Notes: generated by a model from the sequence alone, not told the origin. Shown: positions 37,693 through 46,684, counted from the first letter of the stretch. The stretch is 64,000 nucleotides of DNA from Thalassoglobus neptunius (GCF_007859735.1 NZ_SIHI01000016.1:20519-84518); one strand, 5' to 3'. Numbers and translations are program-made.

Positions 37693-38208
37693 CTATTCGA
37701 CACTTTCAGTGCTTGGGGATTCGGAAGTTTTGGAGTCGTCATCAGCGGATTGTCGCTCGATACTCCCCCACATGTGCCCTCCGACTTTTCCGTGATACCA
37801 GCTTCCGGCATAACGATCTTTGTAGAACATGACCCTCGCCGTGAAGCCTTCTCCCATGAGGGGAATCTTGAGATCCGTCACCTGAAGGACGGGTGTATCT
37901 CCAGCCCAGATCACCTGAACCGGAACCGGCACGGGAAGATCATACTTGCCGTAAGTAATCCGAGCCTGAACGATCCAGTTGTCGTCGCCGGTCTTTGTTA
38001 CGGATTGAATGGCGTATCGTTCAGGCTTCGGCGTTCGGTCGCTTCTTCCATCCACACTGAACTGACCGACCAGAACCGATTCCGTCATTTGCTCAACAAA
38101 CGCCTGTTCAGCCTCAGTCAGTTCTGGGCGAACTGCATCCTGAGCTGCTGAGATGCTTGCAAACGCCGAGAACAGCAAACACGTGAACACCTGAGCGAAA
38201 GCTTTCAT
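37693..38208 (-). CDS. Secreted protein of unknown function
   Basis: A 171-aa protein with a signal peptide (MKAFAQVFTCLLFSAFASIS, cleavage near AAQ at residue 22). The mature part is a compact beta-rich domain with repeated Tyr/Trp (for example DNWIVQARITYGKYDLPVPV) and a Ser/Asp/Glu-rich tail. No family recognised. The ATG at 38208 is preceded by AAGGAGTT at the right distance, which decides it over an in-frame start at 38244 that would overlap the metallo-hydrolase stop. It lies 35 nt downstream of the MBL-fold gene and is probably in its operon. Confidence 0.65.
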   Translation of the reverse strand: MKAFAQVFTCLLFSAFASISAAQDAVRPELTEAEQAFVEQMTESVLVGQFSVDGRSDRTPKPERYAIQSVTKTGDDNWIVQARITYGKYDLPVPVPVQVIWAGDTPVLQVTDLKIPLMGEGFTARVMFYKDRYAGSWYHGKVGGHMWGSIERQSADDDSKTSESPSTESVE

Positions 38209-38243
38209 TTTCAACTCCTTCGGGCTCTCTTGATAGGTTCTCA

Positions 38244-39017
38244 TTATCCCTGAGCGAGTTCTTCATCCCATTCATCGAGCAGCGGCCAGTCGACAGCACA
38301 CGTTCCGAAATCGGCCATGTGCTGATAACCTTCCAAACGGTCGATGGTCGCTTGAATCATTGCGTTGTCCTTGCGGAAGTTTGGACCATGACTCGGGAGC
38401 AACCATTCGACGTCGCTTTTCTGAATCCTCTTGAGAGATCGGATGAATGCAGGAATATCCGAACCGTGATGCGCGTCAATGTTTCCAACACACCCGTCAC
38501 GATAGATATTGTCTCCCGACAGAAGCAGATTGTTCAGGCGGAAGGAAAGTTGAGCGGGCGCGTGGCCCGGTGTGTGCCAGACGTCCAGATTGAGACCGCC
38601 AATCGTGAGCGTGTCTCCTTCTTGAATGGTTTCGTCGCAATCCACCTTCGGGAGGTCGATGGAAATCCCCTGAGCGGTGATCTCTGCGTAGGTCATGATT
38701 CTCTCACCTTCGGAGAGAAGCTTTGCCGCATGAGAATGCCCGACAACCTTGGCTTGCGGCATGACTTCTTTCGCACGCTTCAACCCCTGGATGTGGTCAA
38801 CATCTGCATGGGTGGCGACCAAGTATTTGCATTGCGATAGCGGAAAATCCATCTGACGAATCATCTCGATGATGTCATTCAGAGTATCTTCGTATCCAAT
38901 ATCAATCAGTCCCCACTCATCGGCATCAAACACCAGATAGACGCAACATCCCAGTTGGCGACGTGCCTGGTGATTCATTTCAATGACATTCGGGAACAAC
39001 TCTCTCCGCTGAAGCAT
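38244..39017 (-). CDS. MBL-fold metallo-hydrolase (glyoxalase II-like)
   Basis: A 257-aa metallo-beta-lactamase-fold hydrolase. The metal motif reads [10 protein letters not shown] (H70-x-D72-x-D74-H75), where the usual second His of HxHxDH is Asp. The other metal motifs are present: [29 protein letters not shown] and LLPSHGPNF. Such Asp-substituted forms still bind metal in some subfamilies, so activity is possible. The reaction (thioester, lactone or phosphodiester hydrolysis) cannot be told from sequence. It has no signal peptide and leads a two-gene leftward unit. Confidence 0.82.
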   Translation of the reverse strand: MLQRRELFPNVIEMNHQARRQLGCCVYLVFDADEWGLIDIGYEDTLNDIIEMIRQMDFPLSQCKYLVATHADVDHIQGLKRAKEVMPQAKVVGHSHAAKLLSEGERIMTYAEITAQGISIDLPKVDCDETIQEGDTLTIGGLNLDVWHTPGHAPAQLSFRLNNLLLSGDNIYRDGCVGNIDAHHGSDIPAFIRSLKRIQKSDVEWLLPSHGPNFRKDNAMIQATIDRLEGYQHMADFGTCAVDWPLLDEWDEELAQG

Positions 39018-39303
39018 GCCAGGTATTTCCTCTTTCCGTGAACTACCGCTTCTCCTCCCCGGAGATTGGTAGCACGTTTAATTAAATGACGACAGATTTT
39101 CTCGTTCAGCATCAACCCGCATTCTGTGAATGCGCGGAATGGAAAATTTCTCCCAAGACCTGTCCGAAGCGAATTGCTTCACGTCAGGAACCTGGGTGAA
39201 CGATCCTTGGTGAACGATTCTGTCTCGACTGAGTTGATGTTTCGGCTGAGCTGATCAAATGTTGCTGACGACTCGATCACTCTCATTCCAGTTTCATAAT
39301 TGC

Positions 39304-40101
39304 TTAGTACCGTGCGAGGTCTCCCGTTTCGCTGGTCAGGTTGAGATCTGCAACAAGACTCTGAGCTTGCGTTAGCATCATTTTCAATTCGCTGGCGATG
39401 GCCAGGAACTGCCAACCCTGTTCCACGCGTTCGTTCACGTCGTCGATCGTCTGGACGTGAAGTCCAACTGGAGTTCCAGCTTTCTGCCCCGCTTCCAGAA
39501 TTCGGCCGAGCATCGCTTCAATTTGCTCTGTAGTCGGGTCCAGTCCGTCCGTTCCTCTCATTTGGGCTCGCAAATCATTCGGACCGACAAAGATCGCATC
39601 GACACCCTCGAGCGAATAAATCTCATCGGCGTTCTCAACGCCTTCCGGTGACTCCGTCTGCAGAACAACAAGAATCTCATCATTCGCTTTCGCGAAATAC
39701 TCACCGGCGGAGGCGTCAAAGTTCAGAGCGTGCGTTGCCCCTCCAACCGATCGATTCCCCGTTGGCGGATACTTCGCAGCTGCGATGGCTTCCCGAGCCT
39801 GTTGAACGGTATTGACCATCGGGACAATGATTCCGTGTGCTCCAGCATCGAGCACTCGTTTAATGTGATCGTGTCGCCCCTCCGGAACTCGGGCGAGGGG
39901 AACACAGCCTGCATCTGCAATGACTCCAAACAAAGTCGCCGCTTGATTCCAATCGATAGGTGAATGTTCCAGATCAACGGTCAACCACGGAAATCCAACA
40001 CGAGCGAGCATTCGCGTTGCAGTGATATCTCCCAGACTCAACCAGGTTCCGATTTGAGGCTGACCTTCTCTTAGCGCAGACTTCACTGGATTCTTTTTCA
40101 T
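39304..40101 (-). CDS. HpcH/HpaI family aldolase
   Basis: A 265-aa class II pyruvate aldolase of the HpcH/HpaI family, which cleaves or forms 4-hydroxy-2-oxo acids (for example 2-keto-3-deoxy sugar acids). Visible marks are GTWLSLGD at the start, the metal/substrate segment [10 protein letters not shown], the IVPMVNT strand, the family-typical [11 protein letters not shown], the metal-binding [14 protein letters not shown], and FVGPNDL. Length is normal. It diverges from cimA, sharing the 480-nt region that contains the cimA leader. The physiological substrate cannot be told. Confidence 0.87.
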   Translation of the reverse strand: MKKNPVKSALREGQPQIGTWLSLGDITATRMLARVGFPWLTVDLEHSPIDWNQAATLFGVIADAGCVPLARVPEGRHDHIKRVLDAGAHGIIVPMVNTVQQAREAIAAAKYPPTGNRSVGGATHALNFDASAGEYFAKANDEILVVLQTESPEGVENADEIYSLEGVDAIFVGPNDLRAQMRGTDGLDPTTEQIEAMLGRILEAGQKAGTPVGLHVQTIDDVNERVEQGWQFLAIASELKMMLTQAQSLVADLNLTSETGDLARY

Positions 40102-40324
40102 CGAAAGCGATCAATTCAGGAAAGGTGGATGAATGAAACAAGAGCATCGGGAGACCTTCCCGACATGTCAAATGAAAGATCAGGCAGAGAACGTGAAGTT
40201 CGCGAGACCTCCTGATGAATTCTGACATCCTCCGCTGTGTTTGTCACCGTTCCGGACTCAGATTCACGATACTGGAAGAACTCTTCGCACACAGCAGAAC
40301 ATGATATTTTCCAAGATTTCATCA

Positions 40325-40354
40325 TTGACGAACGCGGCCGTCATGAAATATCGT
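40325..40354 (+). promoter_or_regulatory. Candidate promoter of the cimA leader transcript
   Basis: TTGACG (40325-40330) and TATCGT (40349-40354) are 18 nt apart, a fair sigma-70-type pair. A start near 40361 would put the leader-peptide ATG about 29 nt into the transcript and give a terminated leader RNA of about 170 nt. Confidence 0.4.
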
Positions 40355-40389
40355 AGGATGCCTACGCTAAATCAGTAGACTCATTCTCA

Positions 40390-40476
40390 ATGAAAAACCT
40401 CTCCCAAATTATTGCTTGTCCAAAAATCGCATCCATTTGCGATTCGTTGATTATTTCACCAGTGACAAGGATCTGA
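40390..40476 (+). CDS. Isoleucine-rich leader peptide of the cimA attenuator
   Basis: A 28-codon frame (ATG at 40390, TGA at 40474) starting MKNLSQIIACPK and ending SPVTRI. Seven codons are Ile (ATT at 40408, 40411, 40435, 40450, 40453; ATC at 40426 and 40471), including two tandem ATT ATT pairs; Leu occurs twice and Val once. A quarter Ile is far above the usual share for a protein. It sits in front of a strong intrinsic terminator and upstream of citramalate synthase, the committed enzyme of threonine-independent isoleucine synthesis. This is the layout of amino-acid leader peptides such as those of ilv and thr operons in proteobacteria. There is no strong Shine-Dalgarno sequence. Translation is inferred, not shown. 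Confidence 0.8.
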   Translation: MKNLSQIIACPKIASICDSLIISPVTRI

Positions 40477-40533
40477 GGAGAGTTTCATAGACTTTCAACC
40501 CCTCGGATCGGTTCGATTCGAGGGGTTTTTTTT
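40399..40533 (+). promoter_or_regulatory. Transcription attenuator (isoleucine-responsive, predicted)
   Basis: Pairing elements seen by eye. Region 1, CTCTCC (40399-40404), pairs with GGAGAG (40477-40482). Pause-type hairpin inside the leader frame: 40425-40431 with 40438-40444, 7 bp, 6-nt loop. Region 2, GATCTGAGG (40470-40478), pairs with CCTCGGATC (40501-40509): nine pairs, one of them G-U; this antiterminator would destroy the terminator. The terminator is 40499-40510 with 40514-40525. Region 2 overlaps the last Ile codon and the stop codon of the leader peptide, so a ribosome that finishes the peptide would mask region 2 and allow termination. A ribosome stalled at earlier Ile codons would leave region 2 free and allow read-through. 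Confidence 0.8.
40499..40533 (+). terminator. Intrinsic terminator of the cimA leader
   Basis: A 12-bp stem (40499-40510 with 40514-40525, one G-U pair), GTT loop, then eight T residues (40526-40533). The nearest upstream gene runs the other way, so this terminator can only serve the leader RNA. It lies 51 nt before the cimA start. Confidence 0.9.
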
Positions 40534-40583
40534 ATTGGGATATTCCCCCAGACAGCCCCAGCGAAAATAGCACGGAAAACCTT

Positions 40584-42170
40584 ATGTACGTTCAATTGTA
40601 TGACACAACCTTGCGCGATGGCAGCCAGGGAGAAGGCGTCAACTTTTCGCTGCAAGACAAGTTGATGATCACCAAAAAGCTGGACGAAATGGGGTTTGAC
40701 TACATTGAAGGAGGCTACCCGCTCTCGAACGAGAAAGACTTCGAGTATTTTCAGAAGGTGCAGGAACTCAATCTCAAACATGCCAAGGTTTGCGCTTTCG
40801 GCATGACACGACGCCGCGGAGTCGACGCTTCCGAAGACGTCGGAATGCGAGCGCTGGTCGACTCGAAAGCTCCCGTTTGCACAGTCGTCGGAAAAACATG
40901 GGATCTTCACGTCACCGAAGTCCTGCGAGTGGATCTCGAGGAAAATATCTCGATGATCCGCGATTCGGTGAGCTATCTCGTCTCAGAAGGACGGGAAGTC
41001 ATTTACGACGCAGAACACTTCTTTGACGGCTACACTGCCAATCCGGAATACGCTCTTCAAACAATTCTTGCAGCCCAGGAAGCGGGTGCGAATCTGATTG
41101 TTTGTTGCGACACCAACGGCGGAAGCTTGCCGGAGAGACTCGTCCGAATCCTGAATGAAGTCCGAAACAAAGTCACCACTGACTTGGGAATCCATTGCCA
41201 CAACGATAGTGATGTCGCTGTCGCCAACTCTCTGGCAGCAATTGATGCGGGCATCGTTCAGGTTCAGGGAACCATCAACGGGATCGGCGAGCGGTGCGGC
41301 AATGCAGACCTCATCAGCGTTGCAGCAAATTTGGCGTTGAAATACGACGACCACGAAGTCCTCACTCAAGGGAACGGGATCTCTCACCTCACCGAACTGT
41401 CTCGCTATGTTTACGAACTGGCGAACATGAACTTCCGCGTCAATCAGGCATTTGTCGGACGAAGTGCGTTCGCCCACAAAGGAGGAATGCACGTTCATGC
41501 GGTCAACCGAATTGCTCACAGCTACGAACACATCGACCCGGAAACCGTTGGAAACGAACGCCGAATTCTCGTCAGTGAGTTGTCTGGCCGGTCCAACATC
41601 GTCGCCATGACAACGAAGTACAAACTCGACCATGACCAGCAACTCATGACTCAAATCCTCGAGCGAGTTCAGGAACTCGAGAACGAGGGCTATCAATTTG
41701 AAGCTGCGGAAGCTTCGTTTGATCTTCTGGTCAAGAAACTGGCTGGAACCTACGAACCGAAATTTCAGCGTATTCACTATCGAGTCAACGTCGAAACGGC
41801 TGGCCAAACCGATCCGCTGACCGAGGCAACCATCAAACTCACCATCGATGGAGATGGTCCAGTTCGCCATGAAGTCGGCGAAGGAGATGGACCGGTGAAT
41901 GCCCTCGATACCGCTCTCAGAAAAGCTCTGTTGCCGACCTATCCGAACCTGAAAGGGATGAACCTCGTTGACTACAAAGTCCGCGTGATCAACTCCACGC
42001 AAGGAACTGCGGCAAGTGTTCGTGTTGTCATCGAAAGTAAAGATGAGAATGATGTCTGGAGCACTGTTGGCGTGAGCGAAAACATCATCGAGGCAAGCTG
42101 GCTGGCGCTTGTGGACGCCATCGAATACAAGCTCTTCAAGGATGACGGAGACGTCAAACACAGCGTTTGA
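40584..42170 (+). CDS. cimA: (R)-citramalate synthase
   Basis: A 528-aa enzyme condensing pyruvate with acetyl-CoA to (R)-citramalate, the first step of the threonine-independent route to 2-oxobutyrate and isoleucine. The N-terminal TIM barrel has YDTTLRDGSQGEGVNFS and the family-typical YIEGGYPLSN; metal ligands lie in LGIHCHNDSDVAVAN and the second catalytic motif in NGIGERCGNADL. Residues 315-345 (GMHVHAVNRIAHSYEHIDP) are typical of CimA rather than 2-isopropylmalate synthase. A C-terminal LeuA-type regulatory domain (about 395-525) indicates allosteric control. Length matches the CimA family. Expression is predicted to depend on the upstream isoleucine attenuator. No other branched-chain genes follow. 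Confidence 0.93.
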   Translation: MYVQLYDTTLRDGSQGEGVNFSLQDKLMITKKLDEMGFDYIEGGYPLSNEKDFEYFQKVQELNLKHAKVCAFGMTRRRGVDASEDVGMRALVDSKAPVCTVVGKTWDLHVTEVLRVDLEENISMIRDSVSYLVSEGREVIYDAEHFFDGYTANPEYALQTILAAQEAGANLIVCCDTNGGSLPERLVRILNEVRNKVTTDLGIHCHNDSDVAVANSLAAIDAGIVQVQGTINGIGERCGNADLISVAANLALKYDDHEVLTQGNGISHLTELSRYVYELANMNFRVNQAFVGRSAFAHKGGMHVHAVNRIAHSYEHIDPETVGNERRILVSELSGRSNIVAMTTKYKLDHDQQLMTQILERVQELENEGYQFEAAEASFDLLVKKLAGTYEPKFQRIHYRVNVETAGQTDPLTEATIKLTIDGDGPVRHEVGEGDGPVNALDTALRKALLPTYPNLKGMNLVDYKVRVINSTQGTAASVRVVIESKDENDVWSTVGVSENIIEASWLALVDAIEYKLFKDDGDVKHSV

Positions 42171-42480
42171 TCACGGTCACAGCTTCGACGACAGATTCGA
42201 TGGCAGAGTGGCCAAGGTGAGGGCTTTGCGGTACTTTTCCTGCCGATGAGGGACCATTGCGTCAGGAGAAACACCATTGTCCACGAGACTTCACAGCACC
42301 GTTGCTGATGGAGTCGCAGCAGAGCGTGTTGATTTTACGCATCCACTTCGCTTGAATTGTCAGACAGGGTTTCTGTCGAATCGACTCGCGCAAGTCGCGC
42401 AGTCAGATTCGAACCACTCGCGAATGCGGCCGATCGAGATTCTGAGAGACGTTCCTGAAACGTCCAAGTTGCTCGATCGC
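42171..42480. other. Gene-free stretch between cimA and the amidohydrolase gene
   Basis: A 310-nt convergent gap. Bases 42200-42230 (TGGCAGAGTGGCCAAGG) look like the D-arm side of a serine or leucine tRNA, but no matching acceptor or T-arm follows, so no tRNA is called. Reading frames here have no supporting signal. Confidence 0.4.
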
Positions 42481-43677
42481 TTACCGCTGTGCCGGACCGT
42501 TTGCGCTCGCACGGTCCGGCCATTTTGAGAGTGCCTCAGAGACTCCGGGAATCACCCTCGCGGCGTTCTTGTAGTACACCTTTTCAAGCACGCTGTCCGG
42601 CAGCCCAATTCCGTAGATGTTCCACAATCCTTGAGGCGGAAACGGATTGTCCTCGTAAGGAAAGTTTTCGTCCCATGTTTCGAGAAATCGAAAGTGGGGA
42701 ATCAACTCGGACATGGGAGGGACCCCGTCGGTCCCAAACATGATTCGATCGGAATACTTCAGAAAGAATTTTCGGGCTGAGTACGGTTGTCGTCCCAATT
42801 CGGCAACGCGAGCGGCAATCTCCACCTGCATGTTCGGCAATGCGTCGAGATAGCTTCCGAGCGTTTTGAGATCCTCGGGAATGTCGCCCATGTGCGCACA
42901 AATAAACGTCGTCTCCGGATGACGGGCAATCACTCGATTGCGGGCTTCCATCAACTCCTGATGAGTCGGAAACTCCTCACCGTAAAAACTCCATTCAGGG
43001 TGCCGATAAAGTTCTTCCCACCGTTCGTTGTACTCATTCGTCGGGCTGAAGAACGCGACCGGATCAGCACAATGCCACAGAACTGGAACTCCTAATTCCC
43101 CAGCCCGCGTCCAAATGGGATCAAGGCGACGATCATCCGGAGGGATCAAATTGCCGTCGAGATCTTTGAGGTACAGCCCCAGATTCTTCCACACTTTCAG
43201 CCCGCTCGCTCCCTGCCGCACAGCCTCCGTGAGTTGATCAGCCATCCGCACTCCGTAGCCCTTTTGATGAACATCCCACGTCGCGGGATCGTCTTCATCG
43301 CCGTCCCCGATGTAGTCGATGCGCACGAAAACGACGAAACGATTCGGGTGAGTTTGCTTAAGAAAATGGATGTGATCCGCAAACTTCGGCCCCGCCGGTC
43401 CATCCAGACTGACGCTGACGGCGATGTTGGCCTCATCCATTGTTTCGACCATGGCATTGAGTTCTTCAACCGACAACTTGCCCGGATGAGAGTGCACATT
43501 CACACAAGGGAATTTGGCCGACCGCAATATGTTTTCGTCAACTTTCAGTACCGGAGTCGGACGAAACTCGTCGAGGTAAATTCGTCGAGGAGAATCACCA
43601 CTGACGTCCTGAGCGGGGAGTGAAGAACCAATCCCCAAACACGCCACGCAAAGAAATAAGAGGGAACGATATGCCAT
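42481..43677 (-). CDS. Secreted amidohydrolase-family protein
   Basis: A 398-aa protein with a signal peptide (MAYRSLLFLCVACLGIGSS, cleavage near PAQ at 23). The mature part is a TIM-barrel amidohydrolase (amidohydrolase-2 type): VNVHSHPGKL supplies the HxH metal motif, WHCADPVAFF and ICAHMGDIPED carry later His ligands, and MFGTDGVPP the final Asp. It resembles the 2-amino-3-carboxymuconate semialdehyde decarboxylase-like group often found in planctomycete secretomes, but the substrate is unknown. The ATG at 43677 is preferred over a GTG at 43698 because it begins the signal peptide. Confidence 0.8.
   Translation of the reverse strand: MAYRSLLFLCVACLGIGSSLPAQDVSGDSPRRIYLDEFRPTPVLKVDENILRSAKFPCVNVHSHPGKLSVEELNAMVETMDEANIAVSVSLDGPAGPKFADHIHFLKQTHPNRFVVFVRIDYIGDGDEDDPATWDVHQKGYGVRMADQLTEAVRQGASGLKVWKNLGLYLKDLDGNLIPPDDRRLDPIWTRAGELGVPVLWHCADPVAFFSPTNEYNERWEELYRHPEWSFYGEEFPTHQELMEARNRVIARHPETTFICAHMGDIPEDLKTLGSYLDALPNMQVEIAARVAELGRQPYSARKFFLKYSDRIMFGTDGVPPMSELIPHFRFLETWDENFPYEDNPFPPQGLWNIYGIGLPDSVLEKVYYKNAARVIPGVSEALSKWPDRASANGPAQR
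42491..42520. terminator. Perfect 10-bp inverted repeat, possible terminator
   Basis: GCCGGACCGT (42491-42500) pairs perfectly with ACGGTCCGGC (42511-42520) around a 10-nt loop. It lies in the last codons of the amidohydrolase gene and about 320 nt after cimA. On the plus strand it is followed by CATTTTGAG, a weak U tract. It could end transcription from either side. Confidence 0.4.
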
Positions 43678-44119
43678 TGGCGGGAATGTGCTCTTCACGG
43701 CGAACTCAACAATCTCTTTACGAACAAGCTGATGAAACGATTCTGACCGAACGGACTCACTCTAGCCACGGACACCGCAGGTGTGAACCGCTCGCGATTC
43801 CCCCGTGTCCGCAACCTGTCCGAAAATGAAGATGTCGAGAGAAAGCGGCAAAGATTGATCGCACAAACTCAATCGCCGTGGGTGAATCTTCGACGCTGTT
43901 CCTGACAACTCAATTCATCGAAGCGAAAGCTAATCAGCACGTGAATGAAACGTCGTCAAGCAGTTGAGATGTGAACAACTGTCGATACATACGACATCTC
44001 TGATCACATCGAATTCAGAATTGCAGACTCTCTCTATTGCCGGTGTCCCTCGCTACAATCACGTTGGCGGTGCCCCGTTTCCATCTCGTTGACCAATCCG
44101 AAATTGCGTTGAGAATTCA
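43678..44119. other. Divergent intergenic region of the amidohydrolase and tdh genes
   Basis: A 442-nt region that must hold both promoters. TACAAT at 44054-44059 is a fair -10 box for tdh, but no -35 box sits at the right distance. No leader peptide, riboswitch or strong hairpin was found. Confidence 0.4.
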
Positions 44120-45151
44120 ATGAAAGCGCTGGTAAAAAGTCGATCAGAAGTTGGGTTGTGGCTGGAAGATGTTCAGATGCCAAATGTCGGAATCAATGAT
44201 GTTCTCATCCGCGTCGAGAAGACCGGAATCTGCGGAACTGATCTCCACATCTACAATTGGGATGAGTGGGCGAGCCAGACGATTCCCGTCCCGATGGTTG
44301 TCGGCCACGAATTCGTTGGCGAAATCATCGAAGTTGGCGACAACGTCAAGGACTTTTACCCCGGCGAGATTGTCAGCGGCGAAGGTCATGTTGTCTGCGG
44401 CCACTGTCGAAACTGCCTGGCAGGGCGCCGACATCTCTGTGCCGATACGTCGGGCATTGGCGTGAATCGCCCCGGAGCGTTTGCGGAATACATTTCCATT
44501 CCCCAAACGAATGTCTGGCATCACGCTGACGACATTGACCGCGAAGTCGCTTCCATCTTCGACCCATACGGAAACGCCGTTCACACAGCTCTGTCATTCG
44601 ATGTGCTGGGGGAAGATGTTTTGATCACCGGAGCAGGCCCCATCGGATGTATGGCAGCTGCCGTCTGTCAATACGCCGGAGCGAGGTTTGTTGTCGTCAC
44701 AGATGTGAATCCGTGGCGTCTCGATCTCGCCAAGAAACTCGGAGCGACAAGAGTCGTCGATGTTCGATCCGAACGAATTCACGATGTTCAGGAAGAACTC
44801 GGAATGAAGGAGGGCTTTGACGTCGGCCTGGAAATGTCCGGGAACGAATCAGCCTTCCGTGAGATGCTGGAAAATATGTGCCACGGCGGGAAAATCGCCA
44901 TGCTCGGGATTCCGCCCCGTCCGATTGAAATCGACTGGAATACCGTGATCTTCAATATGTTGACGATCAAAGGCATCTATGGCCGCGAAATGTACGAAAC
45001 GTGGTACAAGATGACGGTCATGCTGCAGGGGGGGCTCGACCTCTCTCCGGTCATCACTCACCGTTTTGGGGCAGATGAATTCCAGAAGGGTTTTGACGTC
45101 ATGAATTCCGGACAATCCGGAAAAGTCATCCTCGACTGGACGGTTTTCTAA
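44120..45151 (+). CDS. tdh: L-threonine 3-dehydrogenase
   Basis: A 343-aa zinc-dependent medium-chain dehydrogenase that oxidises L-threonine to 2-amino-3-oxobutyrate with NAD+. Catalytic zinc ligands are in [13 protein letters not shown] (Cys, then His) and VVGHEFVGE (His, Glu). The structural zinc loop has four Cys in [18 protein letters not shown]. The nucleotide-binding fold starts [15 protein letters not shown]. The HIYNWDEWA segment is typical of Tdh rather than other alcohol dehydrogenases. The partner 2-amino-3-ketobutyrate CoA ligase (kbl) is not adjacent. Together with cimA and hom it points to a set of threonine and isoleucine functions in this window. Confidence 0.92.
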   Translation: MKALVKSRSEVGLWLEDVQMPNVGINDVLIRVEKTGICGTDLHIYNWDEWASQTIPVPMVVGHEFVGEIIEVGDNVKDFYPGEIVSGEGHVVCGHCRNCLAGRRHLCADTSGIGVNRPGAFAEYISIPQTNVWHHADDIDREVASIFDPYGNAVHTALSFDVLGEDVLITGAGPIGCMAAAVCQYAGARFVVVTDVNPWRLDLAKKLGATRVVDVRSERIHDVQEELGMKEGFDVGLEMSGNESAFREMLENMCHGGKIAMLGIPPRPIEIDWNTVIFNMLTIKGIYGREMYETWYKMTVMLQGGLDLSPVITHRFGADEFQKGFDVMNSGQSGKVILDWTVF

Positions 45152-45233
45152 CGAAAAACCCTGAGTTTCCCAGGTTCCGACGCTGGACAACTCCCGACTT
45201 CGGGAATGCCAGAACCTGCTTCAGACTGATCGG

Positions 45234-45261
45234 TTGCGGGGAACGTCGGCCCACCTATAAT
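45234..45261 (+). promoter_or_regulatory. Promoter of the nuoI-A-C-D operon
   Basis: TTGCGG (45234-45239) and a consensus TATAAT (45256-45261) are 16 nt apart. The predicted start near 45268 leaves a leader of about 168 nt before nuoI. The element closely resembles the mqnA promoter. Confidence 0.6.
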
Positions 45262-45435
45262 GCCTCACAGCGAATGAGTTACGGTTGACTGCACGCACGT
45301 GCGAATTTGATTGCGACTCAGTTGATGACGATTCCGTGTTCAACTTCGGAACAATCGATCGACGGTCAGCCAATTCGCATTCAGCACAGATGAGCTGTGA
45401 CTTTCCATCGAGAACGCCCAACAGGTCAATGGATC

Positions 45436-45984
45436 ATGTTTGACTGGTTCCGCAACGTCTGGATTGCTGTTTCGACAGTGATCAAGGGAATGTGGGTCAC
45501 CCTCTTTACGATGGGGAAGACCTACCAGCGAAAAGCCTTTGCTGAAATTTACGAATATCCGGAGACTCCGGTTCCGGTGAAAGCTCGTTATCGCGGGTTT
45601 CACCGCTTTGACCTGACGACCTGTATCGGATGTGAAAAGTGTGCAGCTGCCTGCCCTGTTGACTGCATCTATATCGAAAAAGAGAAAAGCCCGGTTGGCA
45701 AAGGCTTTCGAATCGACGGGTTCACCATCGATTACACAAAATGCATGTTCTGTGCACTCTGTGTGGAACCTTGTCCAGTTGACTGCATTTTCATGGGCTC
45801 CAACCACGATCTCAGCTGCTACAGCCGTGACGGTTGCGTTGTCGACTACGCAAAACTCCCCCTCGAAACAGCTTGGGGACAGGCCACACTGAATCCAACT
45901 TCGGTTTCCGAATCGAAGGTTCTCTACGAACCAGTCTGGGTGAAGGGTGAGCCAAGCCCGTTTGAATACTCCGAAGCGGAATAG
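45436..45984 (+). CDS. nuoI: NADH-quinone oxidoreductase subunit I
   Basis: A 182-aa ferredoxin-like subunit of respiratory complex I that carries two [4Fe-4S] clusters (N6a, N6b) in the electron path to quinone. The two cluster motifs [15 protein letters not shown] and [15 protein letters not shown] are complete. An amphipathic N-terminal helix (residues 2-30) anchors it to the membrane. The ATG at 45436 is chosen because it gives the normal NuoI N terminus. It is the first gene of nuoI-A-C-D; in most bacteria nuoI is near the end of the cluster, after nuoH. Confidence 0.93.
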   Translation: MFDWFRNVWIAVSTVIKGMWVTLFTMGKTYQRKAFAEIYEYPETPVPVKARYRGFHRFDLTTCIGCEKCAAACPVDCIYIEKEKSPVGKGFRIDGFTIDYTKCMFCALCVEPCPVDCIFMGSNHDLSCYSRDGCVVDYAKLPLETAWGQATLNPTSVSESKVLYEPVWVKGEPSPFEYSEAE

Positions 45985-46028
45985 TTGACGAAACGACCCG
46001 TCTGTTCATTCAGAATTGTAGCTTTTCC

Positions 46029-46601
46029 ATGACTGACCTCCTCGTTCACTTCATTCTCTTCATCATTGCGGGTGCTGTACTCGTGGCGGCCCCAATGTTG
46101 ATCGGTCGGCTCGTCCGTCCCAATCTCCCAACGCCCGAAAAAGATGCCGTCTACGAGTGCGGTGAACCGACGATTGGATCAAGCTACGTTCAGTTTGATA
46201 TCCGCTTTTACGTCGTCGCACTCCTCTTCATCATTTTCGATGTCGAAGTCGTTTTCTTCTTCCCGTGGGCGACAGTCTTCGGGGGAGTGACACAACTGGC
46301 AGACACGCGTCTCACTGAGGCCGCTCGCACCAATCTCTCCGACAAGCTCTTGAATCTTGAGCCCGGAACGACAACAGCGGAAACTGCAATTGCCGCATCC
46401 GATGCACTTCGCATCGCCTGGACCGGATTCGCGGACATCCTCGTCTTCTTCGGAGTCCTGCTGGTCGGATTCGCTTACGTCTGGCGACGCGGCGATCTCG
46501 ACTGGGTTCGAGCAATGGTCAATCAGGCGAAAATCGCCCGAGCACAGGGGCGTAAGAATTCACAGAACGAACCTCGTGTGGATTCACAACTCGCTTCCTG
46601 A
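46029..46601 (+). CDS. nuoA: NADH-quinone oxidoreductase subunit A
   Basis: A 190-aa membrane subunit of complex I. Three membrane helices (residues 4-28, 58-82, 130-152) and the conserved loop YECGEP (42-47) with FDIRFYVVALLFIIFDVE (56-73) identify it. It is longer than usual (about 120-145 aa) because of a hydrophilic insert of about 40 residues between helices 2 and 3 (86-128) and a Lys/Arg/Asn-rich C-terminal extension. It is 44 nt downstream of nuoI. The function of the insert is unknown. Confidence 0.9.
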   Translation: MTDLLVHFILFIIAGAVLVAAPMLIGRLVRPNLPTPEKDAVYECGEPTIGSSYVQFDIRFYVVALLFIIFDVEVVFFFPWATVFGGVTQLADTRLTEAARTNLSDKLLNLEPGTTTAETAIAASDALRIAWTGFADILVFFGVLLVGFAYVWRRGDLDWVRAMVNQAKIARAQGRKNSQNEPRVDSQLAS

Positions 46602-46684
46602 ATTCGTCGAACCTCCTTTTGAATTCTGAGCCCAAGCAAATACTCAGATCCAACTCGCTCCAGCAGCTATTGCAGACAGAAATC

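Noticed and set aside
40344..40379. 11-codon frame upstream of the Ile-rich leader frame
   Set aside because: It contains no Ile codon and is not placed to influence the hairpins; the second frame fits the regulatory layout.
40983..42161. 392-codon leftward frame opposite cimA
   Set aside because: cimA carries complete catalytic motifs on the other strand; the antisense frame is a by-product of codon bias.
42200..42235. tRNA-Ser/Leu-like D-arm sequence (TGGCAGAGTGGCCAAGG)
   Set aside because: No acceptor partner, anticodon stem or T-arm can be found at the right distance, so it is not a tRNA gene; likely chance or a decayed fragment.
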